DNA of 64,000 bases from positions 992,001-1,056,000 of the forward strand of contig JADQAZ010000002.1 in assembly GCA_018524345.1 (NCBI GenBank), read 5' to 3'. The DNA comes from Harenicola maris (GTDB lineage Bacteria > Pseudomonadota > Alphaproteobacteria > Rhodobacterales > Rhodobacteraceae). The position numbers and the translations under genes are program-made. The first letter of the stretch is position 1, and every line of letters begins with the position of its first letter. Below, piece by piece: positions 24,663 to 33,109 of the stretch. The notes under the pieces were generated by a model that was not told the DNA's origin, did no database searches, and saw only the letters and a list, made by a program, of their open reading frames with translations.

Positions 24663-24697
24663 ATATTTACTATACAGAATAAACTTGCTAGAGCAAG
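24663..24697. promoter_or_regulatory. Candidate IclR operator in the divergent intergenic region
   Basis: The 90-base gap between the IclR gene and the acyl-CoA dehydrogenase gene holds an AT-rich imperfect dyad, TTTACTATACAGAATAAA (24666-24683), and directly after it a perfect 14-bp palindrome CTTGCT-AG-AGCAAG (24684-24697). Their location between the two start codons is what an autoregulatory divergent operator needs. No binding evidence exists here. Confidence 0.45.
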
Positions 24698-24732
24698 AGC
24701 AGACTGAGGATGTCTTCAAGGGAGGAAAGATA

Positions 24733-25899
24733 ATGGTTTCAGGTGTCGATAGTGATGTTTTTGAACAGCTTGTGGACGCGGTGGACCGCTTCGCCCGCGA
24801 GCGTCTGATTCCCGCCGAACATCAGGTCGAGGCAGAGGACAACATCCCCGAAGAGATCATCGACGAGATGAAGGAAATGGGCCTCTTCGGCCTTTCCACA
24901 CCGCAGGACTACGGCGGCATCGGCCTCAGCGTCCCACAAGAGGCCCGCCTGGTAGAGGTCCTCTGTTACGCCTCGCTCACCTTCCGCTCCCTGATAGGCA
25001 CCAATGTGGGCATCGGCTCGCAGGGGATCGTGATGGACGGCACGCCGGAGCAAAAGGCACAGTGGTTGCCGGGCGTCGCCAGTGGAGAGGTCATCGCCTC
25101 CTTCGCCTTGACAGAGCCGGACCACGGCTCCGATGCGGGCGGCATCCGCACCTCGGCGCGGCGCGATGGCGATGATTTTGTCATCAACGGCACCAAACGC
25201 TTCATCACCAACGCGGTTCGCGCCGGTGTCTTCACCGTCTTCGCCCGCACTGATGCCGACAGCAAAGGCGCCGACGGGGTCTCTGCATTTATCGTGCCCG
25301 CCGATACCCCTGGCATCACCGTGGCGACGCCGGATCGCAAGCTGGGCCAGCGCGGCACCAAAACCTCTGATGTGATTTTCGAGGATGTCCGCATCCCCGC
25401 AAGTGCCATCCTTGGCGGCGAGGGCAACCTCAACCGCGGCTTCGGCACGGCGATGAAGGTGCTCGACCGCGGGCGCATCCACGTCGGCGCCATGGCTGTG
25501 GGGCAGGGGCAGCGCATGCTCGACATCGCCACCGACTACGCGCTTGATCGCGAACAGTTCGGCAAACCCATTGGCGAACACCAACTGGTACAAGGAATGC
25601 TGGCCGATTGTCAGGCAGAGCTGCACGCCTCGCGGGCCCTCGTTCGCGCAACCGCCGAAACCTTCGACCGCGAAGGCAAGGCCATCCTCGAGGCCTCCTG
25701 CACCAAATACTTCTGCACCGAGGCGGCCGGCCGCATCGCCGACCGCGCCCTGCAAATCCACGGTGGGGCGGGTTACATGGCCGAATATGACATAGAGCGC
25801 CTTTACCGCGACATCCGCCTGCTGCGCATCTACGAAGGCACCAGCCAGATCCAGCAGCTGGTGATCGCACGCCGCACTCTGGCACAGCGGGCGTCCTGA
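24733..25899 (+). CDS. Acyl-CoA dehydrogenase
   Basis: A 388-residue flavoprotein with all classical motifs: FALTEPDHGSDAGGIRT (FAD binding), INGTKRFITNA, REQFGKPIGEHQLVQ, QIHGGAGYMAEYDIERLYRD, and the catalytic glutamate E368 in RIYEGTSQI. The ATG at 24733 is preceded by a strong ribosome-binding site (GGAGG) and gives the usual family length; an in-frame start at 24685 would lie in the operator region. First gene of the rightward acyl-CoA catabolic operon. Chain length and branching of the substrate are unknown. Confidence 0.94.
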   Translation: MVSGVDSDVFEQLVDAVDRFARERLIPAEHQVEAEDNIPEEIIDEMKEMGLFGLSTPQDYGGIGLSVPQEARLVEVLCYASLTFRSLIGTNVGIGSQGIVMDGTPEQKAQWLPGVASGEVIASFALTEPDHGSDAGGIRTSARRDGDDFVINGTKRFITNAVRAGVFTVFARTDADSKGADGVSAFIVPADTPGITVATPDRKLGQRGTKTSDVIFEDVRIPASAILGGEGNLNRGFGTAMKVLDRGRIHVGAMAVGQGQRMLDIATDYALDREQFGKPIGEHQLVQGMLADCQAELHASRALVRATAETFDREGKAILEASCTKYFCTEAAGRIADRALQIHGGAGYMAEYDIERLYRDIRLLRIYEGTSQIQQLVIARRTLAQRAS

Positions 25900-25901
25900 T
25901 C

Positions 25902-26327
25902 ATGGCCTCCGGTGACTTCGCGCCCCGCGACCTCAAGGATGTCCCCCCGCAATCGCCTTTTTCCCTGCTCCTCGGCATCACCATCGACACCTGCACGCCA
26001 AAGGAGGTCATCTGCCGCATGGAGGTGACCGAGCAGATGGCCAACCGCAACGGCGTGCTGCACGGCGGCGCCTTGATGACGCTGGCCGATACCGCCGCAG
26101 GTACTTCTGCCTTCATCAGCAGCCCCGCAGAGATCACCAACACCACGGTCGAGGCCAAGACCAATTTCATCCGCCCGATCCGCGTCGGCGATGTGATCAC
26201 CGCACGCAGCGTGCCCGTCCATGTCGGCCGCACAACCACAGTGCTGCAGGTCACCATGACACGGGGCGACGGCAAGGTCGTCGGCAGCACCTCGCAGACG
26301 CATCTTTTCATGGGTTGGAAAGACTGA
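25902..26327 (+). CDS. PaaI family hotdog-fold acyl-CoA thioesterase
   Basis: A 141-residue hotdog thioesterase. The motif NGVLHGGALMTLADTAAGT at about 47-65 carries the conserved HGG and active-site acid, and VEAKTNFIRPIRVGDVI is the second family signature. Likely function is hydrolysis of a stalled or product acyl-CoA to release CoA in the cytoplasm. It follows the acyl-CoA dehydrogenase by two bases and precedes the OB-fold/thiolase pair. Confidence 0.9.
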   Translation: MASGDFAPRDLKDVPPQSPFSLLLGITIDTCTPKEVICRMEVTEQMANRNGVLHGGALMTLADTAAGTSAFISSPAEITNTTVEAKTNFIRPIRVGDVITARSVPVHVGRTTTVLQVTMTRGDGKVVGSTSQTHLFMGWKD

Positions 26328-26352
26328 CCCACACGACAAGGAGGAGGAGACA

Positions 26353-26733
26353 ATGACAATGGAAGAGATTTCCAAGCTCGGACCGCAGGCCGCCTACGAG
26401 GCACACCTTGCCGAGGGCCGCTTCATGATCCAGCGCGCCGCAAGCACCGGCGAATACGTGTTCTGGCCCAAGGTCACATCGCCAAGCGGCGCAACTGATC
26501 TGGAATGGGTCGCCGCCAAAGGCACCGGCCATATCCACGCTATCACGGTCAACCGTGCGCGGGCTGGCTCGTGGAACGTGGCGCTGGTCGAACTCGACGA
26601 GGGTGTGCGCATGATGTCGACCCTGCCCGATGTCGAAACAGCAGAAATCGGCGCCCCAGTGCGCGCCCGCATCGAAACCACAGAGGAAGGCCCACGGGTG
26701 GTCTTTGATCTCATTGCGGAGGACGCGGCATGA
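26353..26733 (+). CDS. OB-fold (DUF35-type) protein lacking the zinc ribbon, thiolase partner
   Basis: A 126-residue protein recognisable as the OB-fold half of the DUF35 family by YVFWPKVTSPSGATDLEWV followed by GTGHIHAITV and the C-terminal strand GPRVVFDL. The family normally carries an N-terminal rubredoxin-like zinc ribbon with four cysteines; this protein has no cysteine at all. Such proteins form complexes with nondecarboxylating thiolases (SCP2-type) and are encoded beside them, as here: the stop overlaps the thiolase ATG (ATGA). Preceded by a strong AGGAGGAGG ribosome-binding site. Confidence 0.85.
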   Translation: MTMEEISKLGPQAAYEAHLAEGRFMIQRAASTGEYVFWPKVTSPSGATDLEWVAAKGTGHIHAITVNRARAGSWNVALVELDEGVRMMSTLPDVETAEIGAPVRARIETTEEGPRVVFDLIAEDAA

Positions 26734-27884
26734 GCATGGACACAATGCGCGGTAAATCGGCCATCGTCGGTATGGCCACGGCGGGCGTGGGCGAGGCACC
26801 AGGCTTCTCCGCGATGGAATTGCTCGGGCAGGCCACGGTCAAGGCGGTCAATGACGCGGGCGTCAAACTGTCGGACATCGACGGCGTCTTCGCCGCCACC
26901 TCGAGCCACGCCTTCCCGACCATGAGCGTCGTCGAATACCTCGGCCTCAAGCCGCGCTTCTTCGATGGCACCAATGTCGGCGGCTCCAGCTTCGAATTGC
27001 ACCTGCTTCAGGCGACAATGGCACTGGAGGCAGGGCTCTGCGAAGTGGCGCTTATTTGTTACGGCTCCAACCAGCGCACCGCAGGGGGCCGCCTTGTCTC
27101 GATGAGCGAGCCACAGTGGCACGAAACTCCCTACAAACCCCGCCACCCGATCACGGCCTATGCCCTCGCCACCAGCCGACACATGGCGCAATACGGCACC
27201 CGGCGCGAGGACCTCGCCGATGTGGCCCTTGCCGCCCGCGGCTGGGCCAACCTCAACCCCGAAGCCTTCGCCCGCGGTCCCCTCACCAAAGACGAGGTCA
27301 TGTCGGCACGGATGATCTCCGACCCGCTGAGTAAATCCGACTGCTGCCTCGTCACCGACGGCGCCGCCGCCTGTATTCTGGTGCGCGCCGACAAGGCCAA
27401 GGATCTGCCCGGCAAGCCGGTCTACTTCATGGGCGCAGGGGCGGCGAACTACCACCGCTCCATCGTGGCGATGCCCGACCTTACCACCACCGCCGCCGCC
27501 GAAAGCGGCCCGCGTGCTATGGAAATGGCAGGGGTCAGCCAAAAGGACATCGACGTCGTCATGGTCTACGATGCCTTCACCATCAACACGATCCTCTTCC
27601 TTGAGGACCTCGGCTTCTGCCCCAAGGGCGAGGGCGGGCGTTTCGTGCAAGACGGGCGCATCGCACCGGGGGGCGAGCTGGCCGTAAACACCAACGGGGG
27701 CGGGCTGTCCTGCGTCCATCCGGGGATGTATGGCCTCTTTCTAATTGCAGAGGCCGTCGCCCAGATCAGGGGCGATGCAGGCGACAGACAGCAGGCCGAT
27801 TGCAACATCGCCCTGTGCCACGGCAACGGCGGCACCCTGTCCAGCCAATGCACCGCCATCCTGTGCTCGGAGGCCGCGCTATGA
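26730..27884 (+). CDS. Thiolase family protein (SCP2-like)
   Basis: A 384-residue thiolase. The N-terminal IVGMATAGVGEAPGFSAMEL and the C-terminal NTNGGGLSCVHPGMYG (with the conserved active-site cysteine-histidine region) place it in the SCP2/nondecarboxylating thiolase group that works with OB-fold partners. It would cleave a 3-ketoacyl-CoA with CoA, or make the reverse condensation. Overlaps its OB-fold partner upstream and the synthetase gene downstream by four bases each, so the three are cotranslated. Confidence 0.9.
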   Translation: MSMDTMRGKSAIVGMATAGVGEAPGFSAMELLGQATVKAVNDAGVKLSDIDGVFAATSSHAFPTMSVVEYLGLKPRFFDGTNVGGSSFELHLLQATMALEAGLCEVALICYGSNQRTAGGRLVSMSEPQWHETPYKPRHPITAYALATSRHMAQYGTRREDLADVALAARGWANLNPEAFARGPLTKDEVMSARMISDPLSKSDCCLVTDGAAACILVRADKAKDLPGKPVYFMGAGAANYHRSIVAMPDLTTTAAAESGPRAMEMAGVSQKDIDVVMVYDAFTINTILFLEDLGFCPKGEGGRFVQDGRIAPGGELAVNTNGGGLSCVHPGMYGLFLIAEAVAQIRGDAGDRQQADCNIALCHGNGGTLSSQCTAILCSEAAL

Positions 27885-29992
27885 CGGAGCGCTCCGTGAT
27901 CGACTGTCTTGTGGCCCCGAAATCCGTCGCCATCATCGGCGCTTCGGACAACCCCTCGCGCATCGGCGGCCGCCCCATCGCAGCCATGCTTACCGCCGGA
28001 TATAAGGGCCGCATCCTGCCGGTGAACCCGAAACGCGACAGCGTGCAGGGCCTGCCCTGCTACGCCAGCGTCGATGACCTGCCAGAGGTCCCCGAGGCCG
28101 CCCTGATCGCCGTGCCCGCCGCCCTTGTCCCCAAAACCATCGAGGAACTGGGCCGCAAGGGCTGCAAGGCCGCCACACTCTTCTCCGCCGGTTTCGCCGA
28201 AACAGGGGCAGAGGGGGAGGCCGCGCAAAGCGCACTGGTCGCGCTCGCCCAAAGCCACGGCATGCGCCTGCTCGGCCCCAATACGCTGGGCGTCTACAAT
28301 GTCGATATCGGCTACTACGGCACATTCTCCTCCTCGCTCGACACGGGCTACCCGCGCCCCGGGAACATCGGCATCGCCAGTCAGTCGGGCGCCTTTGGGG
28401 CGCATCTCGGCGCTCTCGCCCGTGACCGCGGCCTTGGCTGCTCGGTCCTGTTCACCACCGGCAACGAGGCCGACATCACCGTGGCAGAGGCCATCCGCTG
28501 GATGGCGGAAAGCGACAGCATCGATGTGATCTGCACCTATATGGAGGCCGTCAACGATGCCCCTGCCATGCTCGCGGCCCTCGATGTGGCCCGCGCTGCC
28601 GGTAAACCGGTATTGGCGCTGAAATCCGGCCGCTCCGTCGTCGGGGCCAAGGCCGCCGCCTCCCACACTGCCTCGCTCACCGGCGATGCGGTGGTGGCCG
28701 ATGCGGTGCTCTCCGATCACGGTGCGATCATCCTGCGCGATCCGGAATCCATGATGGACATCGCCTATGCGGCCTCCAAAAAGGTCCTGCCCACGCGGCA
28801 CTCCCTTGGCGTGGTCACGATCAGCGGCGGCGCCGGTATCGTCATCTGCGACGAGGCAGAGCGTATCGGCCTGCCGATGCCGCCGATGCCGCAAACCGCA
28901 CAGGACAGATTGCTTGAGGCGCTGCCCTATGCCTCGGCCGAAAACCCGCTGGACTGCACCGCACAGGCCCTCAACGAGCCTGACTTGCTACAGCTTTTCA
29001 CCCGCGCGGGGCTTGAGGAAGGCGGCTACGGTGCCGTCCTGTGCTTCCTCACCTATGTCGCCGGAAGCGACAAACTCTCCGATGTGATCCTCAAGGCCAT
29101 GGCCCCCCTGCGCGCCGCTTACCCGGACCGCATTATCGCCTTCTGCGCGCTGGGCGCGCCCGAGGTCATGGAACGCTACGACGAGGCCGGCATCCTTATC
29201 TTCAACGACCCCTGCCGCGCCGTCCGCGCCATTGACGCCGTGCTGCGCCTCGGCGCTGCCAAGGCCAGCGGCCCGCGCAAAACCCTCCCCGCTCCGGCCC
29301 CGATCTCCCTGCCCGCCAGCAGCCCGGACGAAGCCGGGGCCAAATCCCTTCTGGCCGAGGCCGGTATCACCGCGGCGCCTGAACGCGCCGTGCAAAGCGC
29401 GGATGAGGCCGTCACAGCGGCCGCCGAAATCGGCTTTCCGGTGGTGATGAAAATCCTCTCACCCGACATCCTGCATAAATCCGACATAGGCGCGGTCAAA
29501 CTCAACCTGCAGGACGAAAACAGCGTCCGCGCCGCCCACGCAGAGATCCTCGCCGCCGCCGTCACCCACGCGCCGAAAGCCCAGATCAGTGGCGTTCTGG
29601 TCGCAAGGCAACTCTCCGGCGGTGTCGAATGCCTGATGGGCATCAACCGGGACCCCACCTTCGGCCCTGTCGCGGTCTTCGGCCTTGGCGGCATCTTCGT
29701 CGAACTGCTCAACGATGTGGCCCTACAGGCCTGCCCCTTCGGCCCCGACACCGCACGCGAAATGATCCTGTCGATCCGCGGCGCGGCAATCCTGCAGGGC
29801 GCGCGCGGAACGGAGCCCGCCGATATCGACGCCCTTGCCGATATGCTTTCGCGCCTGTCGATCTTTGCCGCGGGCGCAGGCGACAGACTCACCTCGGTCG
29901 ATCTCAACCCCGTGCTGGCCATGCCAAAGGGGCAGGGGGCCTATGCACTCGACGCGGTGATCGAACTCGAACCCGCCAAAGGGGGTGCGTGA
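27881..29992 (+). CDS. Acetate-CoA ligase (ADP-forming) family acyl-CoA synthetase
   Basis: A 703-residue single-chain NDP-forming acyl-CoA synthetase. CoA-binding domain at about 5-130 (VAIIGASDNPSRIGGRP), succinyl-CoA-ligase-like domains through about 460 with the phosphohistidine segment AAASHTASLTGDAVV, and a C-terminal ATP-grasp domain from about 480 (GFPVVMKILSPDILHKSDIG). It would activate a carboxylic acid to its CoA thioester at the cost of ATP to ADP, supplying the substrate to the dehydrogenase and hydratases of this operon. Start at 27881 chosen from the ATGA overlap with the thiolase stop. Confidence 0.92.
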   Translation: MTERSVIDCLVAPKSVAIIGASDNPSRIGGRPIAAMLTAGYKGRILPVNPKRDSVQGLPCYASVDDLPEVPEAALIAVPAALVPKTIEELGRKGCKAATLFSAGFAETGAEGEAAQSALVALAQSHGMRLLGPNTLGVYNVDIGYYGTFSSSLDTGYPRPGNIGIASQSGAFGAHLGALARDRGLGCSVLFTTGNEADITVAEAIRWMAESDSIDVICTYMEAVNDAPAMLAALDVARAAGKPVLALKSGRSVVGAKAAASHTASLTGDAVVADAVLSDHGAIILRDPESMMDIAYAASKKVLPTRHSLGVVTISGGAGIVICDEAERIGLPMPPMPQTAQDRLLEALPYASAENPLDCTAQALNEPDLLQLFTRAGLEEGGYGAVLCFLTYVAGSDKLSDVILKAMAPLRAAYPDRIIAFCALGAPEVMERYDEAGILIFNDPCRAVRAIDAVLRLGAAKASGPRKTLPAPAPISLPASSPDEAGAKSLLAEAGITAAPERAVQSADEAVTAAAEIGFPVVMKILSPDILHKSDIGAVKLNLQDENSVRAAHAEILAAAVTHAPKAQISGVLVARQLSGGVECLMGINRDPTFGPVAVFGLGGIFVELLNDVALQACPFGPDTAREMILSIRGAAILQGARGTEPADIDALADMLSRLSIFAAGAGDRLTSVDLNPVLAMPKGQGAYALDAVIELEPAKGGA

Positions 29993-30855
29993 TGCCCATT
30001 CAGTATGACCACCTGATGGGCTACGACATCCCCGAAACGCGCCAGACTTACGGCGCAGAAGACCTCGCCCGTTTCGGCCTGACCGTGGGCATGGGGCAGG
30101 ACCCGCTTGATATGCGGCAACTGCCCTATGTCGGCGCCTTGGCCGACGATACCCGCGCCATGCCCGCCATCGCCAATATTCTGGGCCATCCGGGCTTCTG
30201 GCTCGGCAATCCCGACACCGGCGTCGATGCGCTCAAACTGGTGCACGGCGAACATGGCATCACGATCCACAACACGATCCCGCCCGAGGCGACGATCATC
30301 GGCAAAACCCGCGTCACCGGCCTTGTGGACAAGGGCGAGGGGCGCGGCGCGTTGCTCTACTACGAAAAGCACATCCGCGACGCGGGCACGGATCAACACC
30401 TCGCCACCTGCCGCGGTACGACCTTTCTGCGCGGCGATGGCGGCTTTGGCGGCCCTTCCGGCCCGATCCGGCAGGCCCATACCCTGCCCGAAAGTGCGCC
30501 GGACCATGTCTTTGACACGCCCACCCGGCCCGAACAGGCGCTCTACTACCGCTGGAACGCCGACCCGAACCCCCTGCACCTTGATCCCCGCGTGGCGGCA
30601 AAGGCCGGATTTGACCGGCCCATCCTGCACGGGCTCTGCAGCTTCGGCTTCGCCGCCCATGCCCTGCTGGCCGTGCTCTGCGACTATGACGCCGAACGCT
30701 TTGGCGCGATGGACGCCCGTTTTACGGCGGTGGTCTACCCCGGGGAAACCCTGCGCACCGAAATCTGGAACGACGGCAGCTTCCGCACCAAAGTGGTCGA
30801 ACGCGACGTTGTCGCCATCGGAAACGGTCTGTTCAAACGCAAGGAGGCCCTATGA
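29992..30855 (+). CDS. MaoC family (R)-specific enoyl-CoA hydratase (hydratase 2, double hotdog)
   Basis: A 287-residue protein resembling the hydratase-2 domain of multifunctional enzyme 2. The C-terminal hotdog holds the hydratase motif YRWNADPNPLHLDP with D191, N193 and H196 in the catalytic positions, followed by GFDRPILHGLCSFG. It adds water to trans-2-enoyl-CoA to give (3R)-hydroxyacyl-CoA, the substrate of the HSD17B4-like SDR encoded at 22885-23805. Start codon overlaps the preceding stop by one base (TGATG); a longer frame upstream runs through the synthetase gene and is not real. Confidence 0.93.
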   Translation: MPIQYDHLMGYDIPETRQTYGAEDLARFGLTVGMGQDPLDMRQLPYVGALADDTRAMPAIANILGHPGFWLGNPDTGVDALKLVHGEHGITIHNTIPPEATIIGKTRVTGLVDKGEGRGALLYYEKHIRDAGTDQHLATCRGTTFLRGDGGFGGPSGPIRQAHTLPESAPDHVFDTPTRPEQALYYRWNADPNPLHLDPRVAAKAGFDRPILHGLCSFGFAAHALLAVLCDYDAERFGAMDARFTAVVYPGETLRTEIWNDGSFRTKVVERDVVAIGNGLFKRKEAL

Positions 30856-31613
30856 GCGTCGAGAGCACAACCGCCCCGGACGGACTTTGTACCATCACCC
30901 TCAATGATCCCACGCGGCGCAATCCCATCGGCCACGCCGCCCGCATCGCCCTGCGCGCAGTGCTGGAGCAGGCGGCGATGGATGACACCGTCCGCGCCGT
31001 GGTCCTGACAGGGGCAGGGGGACATTTCTCCGCTGGCGGCGATATCCGCGACCAAGGCACCCGCAGCCTCGGCGAACACCGCGAACGGTTTGCCGTAATC
31101 GCCGATATGGTCACGCGATTGGCCCGTTTCCCCAAACCCCTCGTCGCTGCGGTCGAGGGCTGGGCCGCAGGGGGCGGCTTCTCCCTCGCCATGGCCTGCC
31201 CCATGGTCGTGGCCTCGCGCAAGGCCCGCTTCACAGCCGCTTTCACCAAAATCGCCCTGATGCCCGACATGGGCATGCTGTCCACGCTTCCCGCCCGCGT
31301 CGGCCCGGCGCTGGCACGGCGCATCCTGCTCGACAACCGGATTATTGAGGCCAGTGACGCCATGGAAATGGGCCTCGTCGATGCCATCGCCGATCCGGGC
31401 GAGGCCGCGCAGCGGGCAGGCGAATACGCCCTGCAAGAGGCCGCCACCGCGCCCCTGCCACGCCAGTTCATGCTGGACTGGTTCGCCCGCGACCTCTCCG
31501 CCGCCCTCGAATTTGAGGCATCCTTGCAACCGGCCCTCCTCAATAGCGCCGACAGCGCCGAAGGGCGCGCGGCCTTCGCCGAGAAAAGGCCGCCCCAGTT
31601 CCGCGGATGCTAA
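30852..31613 (+). CDS. Enoyl-CoA hydratase/isomerase family protein
   Basis: A 253-residue crotonase-fold enzyme. The oxyanion-hole segments are GAGGHFSAGGDIRD near 55-68 and AAVEGWAAGGGFSLAMACPM near 98-117. Conserved catalytic glutamates of classical hydratases are not obvious at both positions (the 120s region reads ASRKARFTAAFTKIALMPDMGM), so isomerase or another crotonase reaction is possible. Overlaps the MaoC gene by four bases and the membrane-protein gene downstream by seven. Confidence 0.9.
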   Translation: MSVESTTAPDGLCTITLNDPTRRNPIGHAARIALRAVLEQAAMDDTVRAVVLTGAGGHFSAGGDIRDQGTRSLGEHRERFAVIADMVTRLARFPKPLVAAVEGWAAGGGFSLAMACPMVVASRKARFTAAFTKIALMPDMGMLSTLPARVGPALARRILLDNRIIEASDAMEMGLVDAIADPGEAAQRAGEYALQEAATAPLPRQFMLDWFARDLSAALEFEASLQPALLNSADSAEGRAAFAEKRPPQFRGC

Positions 31614-33046
31614 CGGCGCAGGGCGACAAACAGGGCCCCCCTTGGGCCCCGCAACTGCGCCGTATCCTGATGGCGCTGGTCATGTTCTGCGCCCTCGCGG
31701 GCATTTTTGGCGGCGGCCACCTAACGTCGAGCCTCGGCGTCGCGTCTCTCCTGCTCTACCTGTGGCTGGCGCGGCGACAGTTCGGCTTTGGCACCTGGTT
31801 TCCCGTCCTCATGGCGCTGGCCGGTTTGGGCGCGGCGCTTTGGGAGGGGGTCTCCCCTGATGTGCTCTGGCACGGGGCAGAGCGCATGCTCTTCCTCGCC
31901 GCTCTGATCGCTATGCTCGGCACTCTACGCTCTGCCGCCGACATCGCGCCAGAGGTCCACCGCGCCGGCCTTTACGTTACGGGCCAGCCGGCCGCGCGGC
32001 GCTACCTCGCCATGACCTTCGGCGGCCACCTCTTTGGCGTGTTGATCAACTTTGGCGGGCTCGCCCTGCTGCTCGATCTGGCCAAACGCTCCATGTCCTC
32101 CCAAGCCGCAGCAAACCTCCCGCCAGAGGCACAGGAGGCCCGCCTTCGCCGCATGACCGTCGCGGTCATTCGCGGCTTTTCCCTCATCTCGCTCTGGTCG
32201 CCCTTCGGCTTCGCCACCAATGCGGTCCTGATCGCGGTGCCGGGGCTCAGCTACATGAGCTTCGGCCCGCTCGGCTTTGCCATGTCCTTTGTCTTTATCG
32301 CCATCGGCTGGGTCTTTGACCACCTCGACGGGCGGCGTTTCAAACGCCTCGGCCTGCCACGGCCCAGCCCGCCGCCCCGCAGCGGGCTGGGCGCGGCGGC
32401 GCTGGTCGGCCATGTCATCGCCCTCGGCCTCGCGGTGTTCTCCCTGCACGAGCTGACCCCGCTCAGCTTTCAAGAGGGGCTCATCCTCGCCGTGCCCTGC
32501 TACGCACTGCTTTGGTCGGCGGCCTCGGGGCGCGGCGCGGCGGGCGGCGCGATGACAGGTATCGCCCGCGCCAGCAGCGCCACATGGAACCGCCTCTCCA
32601 CCCTCGGCGCCGAGGTCGGCGTTTTCGCCTCGGCGGGCTTCCTGCCCGTGGTGCTCCTCGCGCTGATCCCGGCGGAACAATTGCAAACCACGGTCGCGGG
32701 CTGGGCCTTCGGCCCCGTCACCCTGACCCTCGGCCTGTCTTTCGCGGTCTTCGCAAGCGCCATGATCGGCGTGAACCCCATTGTCGCAGCCTCGGTTCTG
32801 GGCGCAACGGCGGCGCAGCTCGATGTGCCGGGACTCAGCGATACCGCTATCGCCCTTGCCCTGACGGGCGGGTGGACGGCGGTGATCGGCCTCTCACCCT
32901 TTATCACCACCTTGGTAATGACCTCATCGATCGTCAAACGCAGCACCCCCACTATTGGCCTTGAATGGAACGGCCCCTATTGCCTAACCATCCTGACCGT
33001 CTGGTCTCTGCTGTTGGTGGGCTTGCTGACAAGCGGTGTCATCTAG
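31607..33046 (+). CDS. Multipass membrane protein, putative carboxylate transporter
   Basis: A 479-residue protein with roughly eleven to twelve hydrophobic segments and no signal peptide; the first helix begins near residue 20 (ILMALVMFCALAGIFGGGHL). Segments such as FASAMIGVNPIVAASVLGA and LALTGGWTAVIGLSPFITT recall re-entrant loops of ion-transporter-superfamily carriers, but I cannot name a family with confidence. It is the last gene of the acyl-CoA catabolic operon and overlaps the enoyl-CoA hydratase gene by seven bases. Uptake or export of the pathway's acid is a reasonable inference. Confidence 0.7.
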   Translation: MLTAQGDKQGPPWAPQLRRILMALVMFCALAGIFGGGHLTSSLGVASLLLYLWLARRQFGFGTWFPVLMALAGLGAALWEGVSPDVLWHGAERMLFLAALIAMLGTLRSAADIAPEVHRAGLYVTGQPAARRYLAMTFGGHLFGVLINFGGLALLLDLAKRSMSSQAAANLPPEAQEARLRRMTVAVIRGFSLISLWSPFGFATNAVLIAVPGLSYMSFGPLGFAMSFVFIAIGWVFDHLDGRRFKRLGLPRPSPPPRSGLGAAALVGHVIALGLAVFSLHELTPLSFQEGLILAVPCYALLWSAASGRGAAGGAMTGIARASSATWNRLSTLGAEVGVFASAGFLPVVLLALIPAEQLQTTVAGWAFGPVTLTLGLSFAVFASAMIGVNPIVAASVLGATAAQLDVPGLSDTAIALALTGGWTAVIGLSPFITTLVMTSSIVKRSTPTIGLEWNGPYCLTILTVWSLLLVGLLTSGVI

Positions 33047-33057
33047 ACGCCTCTGAT

Positions 33058-33092
33058 GCAGCATTGGCATAATGAAATTCTTGAAATGCTGC
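33058..33092. repeat. Inverted repeat between converging operon ends
   Basis: GCAGCATT (33058-33065) and AATGCTGC (33085-33092), perfect eight-base arms with a 19-base spacer, lie between the end of the membrane-protein gene and the end of the LysR gene. It might act as a weak bidirectional terminator, although there is no U-tract. Confidence 0.35.
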
Positions 33093-33109
33093 AGGAGCAT
33101 TCATGGCCG

